Source: Sphaerochaeta sp. Phil3 (lineage in GTDB: Bacteria; Spirochaetota; Spirochaetia; Sphaerochaetales; Sphaerochaetaceae). From it: a stretch of 55,173 nucleotides of DNA. The position numbers and the translations under genes are program-made. The stretch lies in the NCBI GenBank assembly GCA_001940825.1, contig MSGT01000031.1:1-55173 (forward strand), written 5' to 3'. How positions within the stretch are numbered: the first letter of the stretch is position 1; each line of letters starts with the position of its first letter. This document shows, in pieces, positions 33,406 through 40,010 of the stretch. Under the pieces are notes generated by a model. That model saw only the letters and a list, made by a program, of their open reading frames with translations, was not told where the DNA came from and did not search any database.

Positions 33406-34490
33406 TACAGAAGGCCGATGGAATCTTCTACGCCCCACAGTCCACGGGAAAGGTCGTGAAGACTGTGGGTGAGGGGGAGTTCTTCTTCTCCGTCATAGGG
33501 CTTGACCATGGTCACATATACGCCATGGTCAACGGCCTTACTGAGGCGGGGGCCACGCTCAAGGACGTCTATGACCCGGACCCCGCAAAGGTCAACGCTT
33601 TCATAGACCGATTCCCCTGCGCCCACCCTGTCTCCTGCGCCGACGAGATTCTGCTGGATTCCTCCATACAGCTTGTGGCTTCTGCAATCAGACCTGACAA
33701 GAGGGCTTCGTTGGGTGTGGCTGTCATGAAAAGCGGTCATCACTATTTTACGGACAAGCCTGGAATGCTCACGTTCGATGACCTAAAAATCGTACAACAG
33801 GTACAAAAAGAGACCAATCGTTGGTTTATGGTCTATTTTGGAGAGCGTATACATGTGGAGGGTGCTGTATGCGTCCAACGTCTTATAGACGAAGGAGCCC
33901 TTGGCCGAGTTCTCTCTGTGACCATCCTTGCTCCCCACCGTTTGAACAAGGAGACCCGTCCAGGCTGGTTCTTCAATCCTGATGAGAACGGTTCTATACT
34001 GTGTGACATTGGATCGCATCAGTTCGAACAGCTCCTTTCGTATACTGGAGCCCGCAGCGGGCGAATAGAGTACAGCGAGGAGCGCAATTTCAACAATCCC
34101 GACCATCCACATTTCACTGACTTTGGGCAGGCCGTCATAGGTTTGGACAATGGTGCAACAGGCTATATAAGGGTCGATTGGTTTACACCCCCAGGGTTAT
34201 CGGCTTGGGGCGATGGCAGGGTTTTTATCGTGGGTACGAAGGCTACGGTTGAGATCCGCAAGTACATAAACGTTGGCGTTTCCATGGAAGGTGACAATGT
34301 GTTTCTGGTGGATGCAGACGGTGAGCATGTCATAAATGCGACCGGCAAGGAGGGTTTTCCTTTCTTTGGCGCATTCGTCCGCGACTGCCTTGACGGGACG
34401 CAAACCTGTATGACGCAGGCTCATGTGTTTGAGAGTATGCGCCTTACTCTTGAAGCTCATGACAAGGCCTGTGGCAACTGCGTCCATTAG
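33402..34490 (+). CDS. Gfo/Idh/MocA family oxidoreductase
   Basis: 362 residues. VIGLDHGHIYAMVNGLTEAG is an atypical dinucleotide-binding start (GLDHGH in place of GxGxxG). DKPGMLTFDDLKIV, with the Lys-Pro of the family EKP motif, and a C-terminal beta-sheet domain with ILCDIGSHQFEQLL (conserved Asp and His) follow. Members oxidise or reduce sugars, inositols or sugar acids with NAD(P). Read from ATG 33402, overlapping tctA; the longer frame from 32988 is only the shadow of tctA. It probably acts on the compound imported by TctABC. Confidence 0.88.
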   Translation: MIQKADGIFYAPQSTGKVVKTVGEGEFFFSVIGLDHGHIYAMVNGLTEAGATLKDVYDPDPAKVNAFIDRFPCAHPVSCADEILLDSSIQLVASAIRPDKRASLGVAVMKSGHHYFTDKPGMLTFDDLKIVQQVQKETNRWFMVYFGERIHVEGAVCVQRLIDEGALGRVLSVTILAPHRLNKETRPGWFFNPDENGSILCDIGSHQFEQLLSYTGARSGRIEYSEERNFNNPDHPHFTDFGQAVIGLDNGATGYIRVDWFTPPGLSAWGDGRVFIVGTKATVEIRKYINVGVSMEGDNVFLVDADGEHVINATGKEGFPFFGAFVRDCLDGTQTCMTQAHVFESMRLTLEAHDKACGNCVH

Positions 34491-34520
34491 ATCGTTTTCA
34501 TAAGGTTGGAGGTAAGTGCC

Positions 34521-35291
34521 ATGGAATATGGCTTTTGCACAGGTTTCGCTTCGACTCCGCTATGGGAAATCCAGAGTCCCATGCTCGACAGGATTGTGGA
34601 AGCTGGCTTTGACTATGCCGAGCTTCCAGCCATGAGTTTTGCGGACATGGACTCCTGTGGGTTTTCATCTGTGCTTGGAGCTTTTGAGGCTCCTGTCGCA
34701 TGCAATCTCTTCCCTGGAAGGATTCCATTGGTTTCCTGGGAAAGGGATTTGTGCGTCATCTGCGATTACTTGGATGTTGTGCTTTCCCGTGCCGTCTCCC
34801 TTGGAATAGGAAAGATCGTCTTTGGAAGCGGTGCTTCCCGCAGCTACGACCCTTCGTGTATGTCGTTCGATGAGGCAATGGAGCGTTTGAGGGAGCTTGT
34901 TTCGTCTGTGGTGGTTCCAAAGGCCAGCGAATATGGTGTGACCATTCTCCTTGAGCCGTTGAAACGGGGTGAATGCAACCTAATAAACACAGTGGAGGAG
35001 GGCTATTCGTTCGTCCGTGACATCTCCTCTCCTTGGTTCTTGCTTATGGCTGACATCTATCACATGAACTCCAATGGAGAGCCTCTCTCTTCTCTGGAGG
35101 CTTCTTTGGACGTGGTTCATCACATCCATATTGCAGGTAGTGAGCGTTCTTTGGAGGGCACTCTTTGCAATCCATATATTCTACGTGCTTTGTCTTTGCT
35201 TAAGTCCCGCGGCTACGATGAGACGATTTCCTTCGAAACCTGCGACGGCGACATGGCTGCTGCGCTGAAAACTCTCAAAGCCATCATTTAG
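34521..35291 (+). CDS. Sugar phosphate isomerase/epimerase-like TIM-barrel protein
   Basis: 256 residues. GFDYAELPAMSF, GIGKIVFGSGASR, TILLEPLKRGECNLINT (metal-binding Glu), LLMADIYHMNSNGE (Asp/His) and HHIHIAGSERS (His), with a final ISFETCDGD Glu, fit the xylose-isomerase-like AP-endonuclease-2 fold. Such enzymes interconvert keto sugars, sugar acids or inosose. GGAGG before ATG 34521; a TTG at 34506 is too close to it. Last gene of the lacI-tct operon. Confidence 0.85.
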   Translation: MEYGFCTGFASTPLWEIQSPMLDRIVEAGFDYAELPAMSFADMDSCGFSSVLGAFEAPVACNLFPGRIPLVSWERDLCVICDYLDVVLSRAVSLGIGKIVFGSGASRSYDPSCMSFDEAMERLRELVSSVVVPKASEYGVTILLEPLKRGECNLINTVEEGYSFVRDISSPWFLLMADIYHMNSNGEPLSSLEASLDVVHHIHIAGSERSLEGTLCNPYILRALSLLKSRGYDETISFETCDGDMAAALKTLKAII

Positions 35292-35316
35292 TTTTTTGGT
35301 ATGTGAATCTCATTGG

Positions 35317-35369
35317 TTTTCTTCAGTAGTCCTGAAAAAACAGGTTTCGGAAGAAAATTTTCTTCAGTA
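35317..35369. repeat. Palindrome and direct repeats in the gap after the tct operon
   Basis: TTTTCTTCAGTA occurs at 35317-35328 and again at 35358-35369, 41 bp apart. The second copy is part of a perfect 16-bp palindrome, GAAGAAAATTTTCTTC (35350-35365). CCTGAAAAAACAGG (35331-35344) is a small hairpin between them. The rest of 35292-35474 is AT-rich with no other signal seen. Confidence 0.5.
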
Positions 35370-35474
35370 ACGCCCAAAAATCGAAAAAATGAAGAAACAG
35401 ACCCCAAAACCTGTTGGTCTGCAGTGTGGTCAAAAAGGTTTTTGGGAGGAATTCCTTTAAGGTAAAAGAGGTAA

Positions 35475-35597
35475 ATGCATCGCTTTGATAAATTTCAAAG
35501 GTTTGTAGGTTGTGTTTTTGACATTTTTAAGAGGATTTTTAAAAGTGTTTTTGATGGAATTCAAAGGATTCCATTGGTTTTCATGTTGGTTTTATAA
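35475..35597 (+). CDS. Candidate small amphipathic peptide (40 residues)
   Basis: ATG at 35475 behind AAAGAGG opens a 40-codon frame closed by TAA. The product starts MHRFDKFQRFVGCVFDIFKR and ends in a hydrophobic IPLVFMLVL. Phe recurs every three to four residues with Lys, Arg and Asp between them, giving a strongly amphipathic helix. This resembles small membrane-active peptides or type I toxin-like proteins in character, not in detectable homology. The area is TTT-rich, so chance is possible. No good promoter was found. Confidence 0.25.
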   Translation: MHRFDKFQRFVGCVFDIFKRIFKSVFDGIQRIPLVFMLVL

Positions 35598-35619
35598 TGG
35601 GTTTTTCGGAAGATTGTAA

Positions 35620-36072
35620 TTAAAATGCTGTGTTCATCTTCATGTATAAAAGAGGGTAGGGGTTGCCTTCTTCGTCAAAGTCCGTTCTTTTGTATTCCTC
35701 GAAACCCATGTGCCGATAGAATCCAACGGCCTGAGGGTTCTGTTCGTTTACTGTAACCTCATTGATTCCGTAATTGCGGATTCCATATTCAAGGAGCTTT
35801 CTGCCAAGTCCTTTGCCTCGTTCCAGAGGAGAAAGAAACAGCATTTCCAACCTATTGTTTTCCATGCCCATGAAGGCAACAGGTCGGCTTGGGGCCTTTT
35901 CTGCAATTATGAGGTGTTCGACCTTCATCAATGCACAGGGTACAAATTCTTTGATTTTCTTCACCTCTTCACTGGAAAGGAACAGGTGTGTACTCCTAAC
36001 GGAGTCCTCCCAAACTGCCACCAGTTGGTCTACAAGCCTAGGGTTTCTGTCTTTCACTTCATAGAGGTTCAT
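35620..36072 (-). CDS. GNAT family N-acetyltransferase
   Basis: 150 residues. DQLVAVWEDSVRSTHLFLS at the start, MLFLSPLERGKGLGRKLLEYG (acetyl-CoA pyrophosphate loop, R/Q-x-x-G-x-G/A) and VTVNEQNPQAVGFYRHMGFE at the end define a GNAT fold. VRSTHLFL and YKRTDFDEEGNPYPLLYM resemble the small-molecule or peptide acetyltransferases of the YjaB/PA4026 kind. Single gene; substrate unknown. Confidence 0.88.
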   Translation of the reverse strand: MNLYEVKDRNPRLVDQLVAVWEDSVRSTHLFLSSEEVKKIKEFVPCALMKVEHLIIAEKAPSRPVAFMGMENNRLEMLFLSPLERGKGLGRKLLEYGIRNYGINEVTVNEQNPQAVGFYRHMGFEEYKRTDFDEEGNPYPLLYMKMNTAF

Positions 36073-36196
36073 AGCCTCATTCTACAGTCAGGAATACTTT
36101 GACTCAATAAAACTTGAAATTTTAGCTTCTGGTTTTCCATATAAAAAGACATGATTGTATAATTTATTCCATATAAATAGGATAAATCTTTTTTGA

Positions 36197-36240
36197 CGTA
36201 CTTTGCAAACGTTTTTCAGTTATTCTTGCCGTACTTTGCA
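36197..36240 (+). repeat. Paired CGTACTTTGCA direct repeats
   Basis: CGTACTTTGCA at 36197-36207 and 36230-36240, 33 bp apart (about three helical turns). The first runs on into AACGTTTTT, giving GCAAACGTTT, close to the LacI operators at 29.2 kb. They lie upstream of the GNAT gene in the 36073-36344 gap. Confidence 0.45.
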
Positions 36241-36267
36241 TTGTTTCAATGTGGTTGAGAATTAAAG

Positions 36268-36312
36268 AGTGGTAGTTGGTGTAGTGCGCTTAATAAGCTT
36301 AGTGGGTGTAGT
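36268..36312 (+). repeat. Degenerate 9-bp tandem repeat tract B
   Basis: Five exact 9-bp steps (AGTGGTAGT, TGGTGTAGT, GCGCTTAAT, AAGCTTAGT, GGGTGTAGT). It is related to tract A3 in reverse orientation. Confidence 0.6.
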
Positions 36313-36315
36313 GAA

Positions 36316-36334
36316 GGCCGTTGCAAAAACGGCC
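36316..36334. terminator. Hairpin after the ABC permease gene
   Basis: GGCCGTT (36316-36322) and AACGGCC (36328-36334) with a GCAAA loop, located just past the minus-strand stop at 36345. A T-run is inside the loop side on the minus strand only, so termination is possible but weak. Confidence 0.4.
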
Positions 36335-36344
36335 CTGAATGAGA

Positions 36345-37079
36345 TCACTGCTTCTTCATCTGCCGTAGGAATGCAAAGACTGCAAGAGCGGTTATGGCAA
36401 TTCCATAGCCTAAAACCCACAACATGTGCGGTAGGGCTGTGGAGAAGTCTCCTGCGAGTATGGCGCGTTCGAATTCGACTGCATGGATGAACGGCAGCAG
36501 GCTGGCGATCTTTTCAAAGACGCTTCCAAGCATGGAGATATTGAACCATATTCCGGAAAGCCATGCAGAAAGGTTTGTAAGAAGGGCTCCGCACAGGCCT
36601 CCTACCTGAGTCTCTGTCAACGTGCTTCCGCAAAGGAGTCCTAGAGAGGCGTAGAACAACGCCGGAACAAGAATAAGCAAAACGCTCCATAGGACGTTGA
36701 TGGTGATTTCCAAACCCAGAATCCACGCTGCAACGTAGCATAGCAAAGCCTGTGCAATGGCAATTGCAAAGAATGGAAGCATGTAGCCCAGTACGAAATC
36801 CAAAGGTTTCATTGGAGTCGTGTAGAGCCTTTGGAGAAACGATGTATCTCTGTCCTTTGATACAAGCTGCCCTGCAAACAATGTTATGAACGATAACCCA
36901 AATACCGTTATGCCTGGTGTAAGGGTGTTCAGTTCAAACATCGAAACCGGAATGTTCGATTGTATCAGACTCAAAAGCAACAGCAGAACCAACGGAAACC
37001 CAAGACCAAAGCCCAGAGTCAAAGGATCCCTTAGGATCTCCTTGAATGTTCTTCCTGAAAAGGATGCCATTCGACTCAT
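36345..37079 (-). CDS. ABC-2 type transporter permease
   Basis: 244 residues, six helices. SRMASFSGRTFKEILRDPLTLGFGLGFPLVLLLL is the ABC-2 first segment and DTSFLQRLYTTPMKPLDFVLGYML the conserved amphipathic loop. The protein partners with the ATPase encoded immediately upstream (ATGA overlap). Export of a drug, lipid or peptide is likely. It is the last gene of a TetR-ATPase-permease operon. Confidence 0.88.
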   Translation of the reverse strand: MSRMASFSGRTFKEILRDPLTLGFGLGFPLVLLLLLSLIQSNIPVSMFELNTLTPGITVFGLSFITLFAGQLVSKDRDTSFLQRLYTTPMKPLDFVLGYMLPFFAIAIAQALLCYVAAWILGLEITINVLWSVLLILVPALFYASLGLLCGSTLTETQVGGLCGALLTNLSAWLSGIWFNISMLGSVFEKIASLLPFIHAVEFERAILAGDFSTALPHMLWVLGYGIAITALAVFAFLRQMKKQ

Positions 37080-37849
37080 GCCTTTGCCTCCTTTGATGTA
37101 CCTTTTGATGCGTTCTTCACAATCTCTATGAATGCACTTTCTATGCTGTCCTTGCCGCTTTTGGCCTTCATCTCCACGGCTGTGCCGCAGAACACAAGAC
37201 GGCCTTCTTTCATGATGCCTATTCTATCTGAAAGGGCTTCCGCCTCCTCCATGTAGTGGGTCGTCAGTACAATGGTCATCCTGGATTTCAACTCGCGGAT
37301 GGTGTCCCAAAGCTCGCTGCGGGCAATTACATCAAGTCCAAGTGTGGGTTCGTCCAAAAACAGTATCTTAGGTTCGCTGATCAGCGCCATTGCAAGGCTG
37401 AGTCTTCGCTGCCAGCCTCCTGAGAGCTTTGCGGCTTTGCGTGCGGCAACCTGCGAAAGACCAAACGACCCCAAAGATCCACGGACCTTCCTTGCCGTTT
37501 TTTCCTTGTCAAAACCATGGACTCCGCACATGAGCTTAAGGTTCTCCTTGACGCTGAGGTTCCTTGCAATCGCCGATTGCTGGGGGGAGACTGCAATGAT
37601 CTTCTTCACATCAGTTGGACGGGACTTTACGCTCATGCCGTTTACGAAGGCATCTCCGCAAGTGGGGGAGCTTACGCATGAAAGCATCTTTATGGTAGTT
37701 GTTTTTCCTGCACCGTTTACACCTAGAAGAGAGAAGAGTTCCCCTTGGTATATGGTCAGGTTCAAGGAGTCAACGGCCCTTACGTCCTTGTAGTCCTTTG
37801 TAAGGTTCTTTGTCTCGATTGCGGTCGTCATGTCCGGCATCCCCTTCAT
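37076..37849 (-). CDS. ABC transporter ATP-binding protein (exporter, DrrA/CcmA type)
   Basis: 257 residues. Walker A GVNGAGKTT, signature LSGGWQRR, Walker B ILFLDEPTLGLD, switch His in VLTTHYMEEAE. This is the single-domain, multidrug/antibiotic ABC-2 class. The start overlaps the TetR stop by ATGA. Later ATGs at codons 4 and 7 are also possible because AAGGAG and AAGGGG sit at suitable distances from them. Confidence 0.9.
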   Translation of the reverse strand: MKGMPDMTTAIETKNLTKDYKDVRAVDSLNLTIYQGELFSLLGVNGAGKTTTIKMLSCVSSPTCGDAFVNGMSVKSRPTDVKKIIAVSPQQSAIARNLSVKENLKLMCGVHGFDKEKTARKVRGSLGSFGLSQVAARKAAKLSGGWQRRLSLAMALISEPKILFLDEPTLGLDVIARSELWDTIRELKSRMTIVLTTHYMEEAEALSDRIGIMKEGRLVFCGTAVEMKAKSGKDSIESAFIEIVKNASKGTSKEAKA

Positions 37850-38451
37850 TCTCCTTTTTCTTGTTCCTTCTTTCTCAGTTCAAGTCTTAGCTTGAGTCCT
37901 TCGAAGACATTGGTGAGGCAGGTGCTTGCCATGTCTGCATCCAGGTTCAAAAACGAGGTCGCCTGCATTGCGGCTATTCCGTGTACCACTGACCACATCT
38001 CAAGATGAAAAAGCTGTGCTTCTTCGTGTGGTAGGTCATAGTTCGCCATGAGCATGGATACTATCTCTTCGAAGCTTGCATTCTGGACATCCTCTTTTTC
38101 ATTCGTTCTGTCTCTCATGAACAATAGGTTGAATAGATTTCTTTCATCCTTTGAAAACTGGATGTATGCCATGCCGCTGGCCTTGTATGGCGGATACTTC
38201 GACTCTGACATTGCCTGCCATATATAGGAATGGTAGAACTCGTTGGCCTTGTAGATGACGCTGGCAAGCAACTCCTCCATTGTGGAGAAGTTGTAGAAAA
38301 GCGGTTGTGTGGAACAGCCTATACGACGTGCTAGGTTGCGGGCGTTCAGCGATTCCACTCCGTTTTCTCGTACCATCTCAAATGCCGTGTCTATTATTTG
38401 CTGTCTGTTGGTCTTTGCTTTTGGTGGCACTTCAAATCTCTTATAACGCAT
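37846..38451 (-). CDS. TetR family transcriptional regulator
   Basis: 201 residues. N-terminal HTH NRQQIIDTAFEMVRENGVES with LARRIGCSTQPLFYNFSTME; the C-terminal half is a WHG-like ligand domain (NLFNLLFMRDRT, EEAQLFHLEMWSVVHGIAAM). The promoter -10 abuts ATG 38451 and there is no ribosome site for it. Translation may therefore begin at GTG 38430, which has AAGAGA upstream and still keeps the whole HTH. Paired operators over the promoter imply autorepression and control of the following ABC exporter genes. Confidence 0.88.
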   Translation of the reverse strand: MRYKRFEVPPKAKTNRQQIIDTAFEMVRENGVESLNARNLARRIGCSTQPLFYNFSTMEELLASVIYKANEFYHSYIWQAMSESKYPPYKASGMAYIQFSKDERNLFNLLFMRDRTNEKEDVQNASFEEIVSMLMANYDLPHEEAQLFHLEMWSVVHGIAAMQATSFLNLDADMASTCLTNVFEGLKLRLELRKKEQEKGE

Positions 38452-38480
38452 GTTATATAACTATTGTTATAAAATGTAAA
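38443..38480 (-). promoter_or_regulatory. Promoter and double operator of the TetR-ABC operon
   Basis: Minus strand TTTACA (38475-38480), 17-bp spacer, TATAAC (38452-38457). Two abutting 14-bp perfect palindromes of the form ATAAC-N4-GTTAT (38443-38456 and 38457-38470) cover the -10 and spacer. Confidence 0.75.
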
Positions 38481-38543
38481 CCCTTATTGCGAAACACAGA
38501 GACATCGGTCTAAAAAGTTCAAAATCCGGTCTAGAAGGCCTTT

Positions 38544-40010
38544 TCACCCCTTGCGTGCGGCCAGCTCGTGGCATATCTCGTCGTATGTGGCCTCGTCGAG
38601 TTTGTAGTGCCTGCGGTATAGAAAGTAGGCGGCCAGCATGAATGCAAGAGGGACGATTGTGATGCAAAGAAGAAGTCCCGTGGTCTGCGAACGCTGCACG
38701 TGGGAGAGAATGCCTTCGATTGCACTGAGTTTTTGGGTTTCAGTGATGAGACTGCGTGCCGCTTCGTTCTCGTATTCCGATATCTGGTTGGTGAGGCCCG
38801 TCACTCCAAAGAGCAGGTATGAGGCCGATGTTATCACGACCACCAAGGCTCCTCCCATTTTGGTGAAGAACGGGCGCAGGGATGTGATGATGGCTTCGCT
38901 CCGTGAGCCGTTCTTGTATTCGTTGTATTCCACGGTGTTCATGATGGATATCATCATTATGAGGTAGAAGCAGTACTGTCCAAAGTTCGCCAGCATGTAG
39001 CCAATCGTTATGAGGTAGAACTTGGTCATGGATGTGCCAAGTGCAAGACCCGGGATGAGCATGGTGACGTAGCCCACTATGGATATGACCTGCATTATGG
39101 ACATGAGCTTCTTGCGTGGTATCTTCTTTGAGATTGCAGGGTAGAATATCATGAGTATGGCTGTTGCCGACATTCCAATGGTGGTGAAGAGCGAGTACAG
39201 GCTGCCGTTGTAGCCAAACTCGAAGTAGATGTAGGTTGAGCCTATGCCGCCAAGGACGATTCCACTTCCTATCTGCTGCAGTAGGAATATGAAGGAGACC
39301 CATAGAAGCTGGTCGTTGTGGGTTATGGTCTCTATGATCATCCTAAAGCTTATGCGGGGTGCCGGCTCCTTGAGGTTTTCGCGATTCTCCTTCACTCCAA
39401 AGAATATGAAACATAGGAAAAGAGGGGAAAGCACGCTTATGACTATGGAGATTATCCCGTAGGCCTTGGCTGTGCTGCCGCCTATGGCCATTGCGCCTGT
39501 GGTGAGCATTGGTATGAGGATCGATGCCCCCGTTCCGCCGATTCCCGCAAAAAGCGTGGCTCTTGATGTGAATTGGTCTCTCGTATGGGCATCCGATGAA
39601 AGCGCTGGTATCATGCCCCAGTAAGAGATGTCGTTCATGGTGTATGTAATGCTGTAGAGGAAATAGACCACACCAAAGAACCATACGAACGGCCAGCCTT
39701 GGAGGGTTGTGTTGAACGCCGCTATGACTACGCCCATTGTACTGACGGATCCTGCAAGAAGCCATGGCTTGAACTTGCCCCATTTGGTTCTCGTCCTCTC
39801 TATTATGTTGCCCATTATTGGGTCGTTGAGGGCATCGAATACCCTTGCCGCCACCATTATTGCGGTGATCGCCGTAAGCTGGGCCGCCGTCAGAGTTCTT
39901 GTAAAGAGTATGAAAGTGAGTATGTAGTTTGTGAAAAGCTGGTATACCATGTCCCTTCCAATTGTTCCGACTGGATACATTGCAAGGTTCCTTTTGTCCT
40001 GTTTCGTCAT
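38544..40010 (-). CDS. Sugar:cation symporter, GPH/MelB-like major facilitator
   Basis: 488 residues, 12 helices. MVAARVFDALNDPIMGNIIERTRTKWGKFKPWLL holds the GPH family Asp pair and the loop 2-3 motif. YTMNDISYWGMIPALSSDAHTRDQ and EYNEYKNGSRSEAIITSLRPFFTKMGGAL are likewise diagnostic. It takes up glycosides with Na+, H+ or Li+. The frame is open to 40166, but the family N-terminus starts at ATG 40010, overlapping the U32 stop by ATGA. The substrate may be a beta-glucoside, glucuronide or galactoside. Confidence 0.9.
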   Translation of the reverse strand: MTKQDKRNLAMYPVGTIGRDMVYQLFTNYILTFILFTRTLTAAQLTAITAIMVAARVFDALNDPIMGNIIERTRTKWGKFKPWLLAGSVSTMGVVIAAFNTTLQGWPFVWFFGVVYFLYSITYTMNDISYWGMIPALSSDAHTRDQFTSRATLFAGIGGTGASILIPMLTTGAMAIGGSTAKAYGIISIVISVLSPLFLCFIFFGVKENRENLKEPAPRISFRMIIETITHNDQLLWVSFIFLLQQIGSGIVLGGIGSTYIYFEFGYNGSLYSLFTTIGMSATAILMIFYPAISKKIPRKKLMSIMQVISIVGYVTMLIPGLALGTSMTKFYLITIGYMLANFGQYCFYLIMMISIMNTVEYNEYKNGSRSEAIITSLRPFFTKMGGALVVVITSASYLLFGVTGLTNQISEYENEAARSLITETQKLSAIEGILSHVQRSQTTGLLLCITIVPLAFMLAAYFLYRRHYKLDEATYDEICHELAARKG

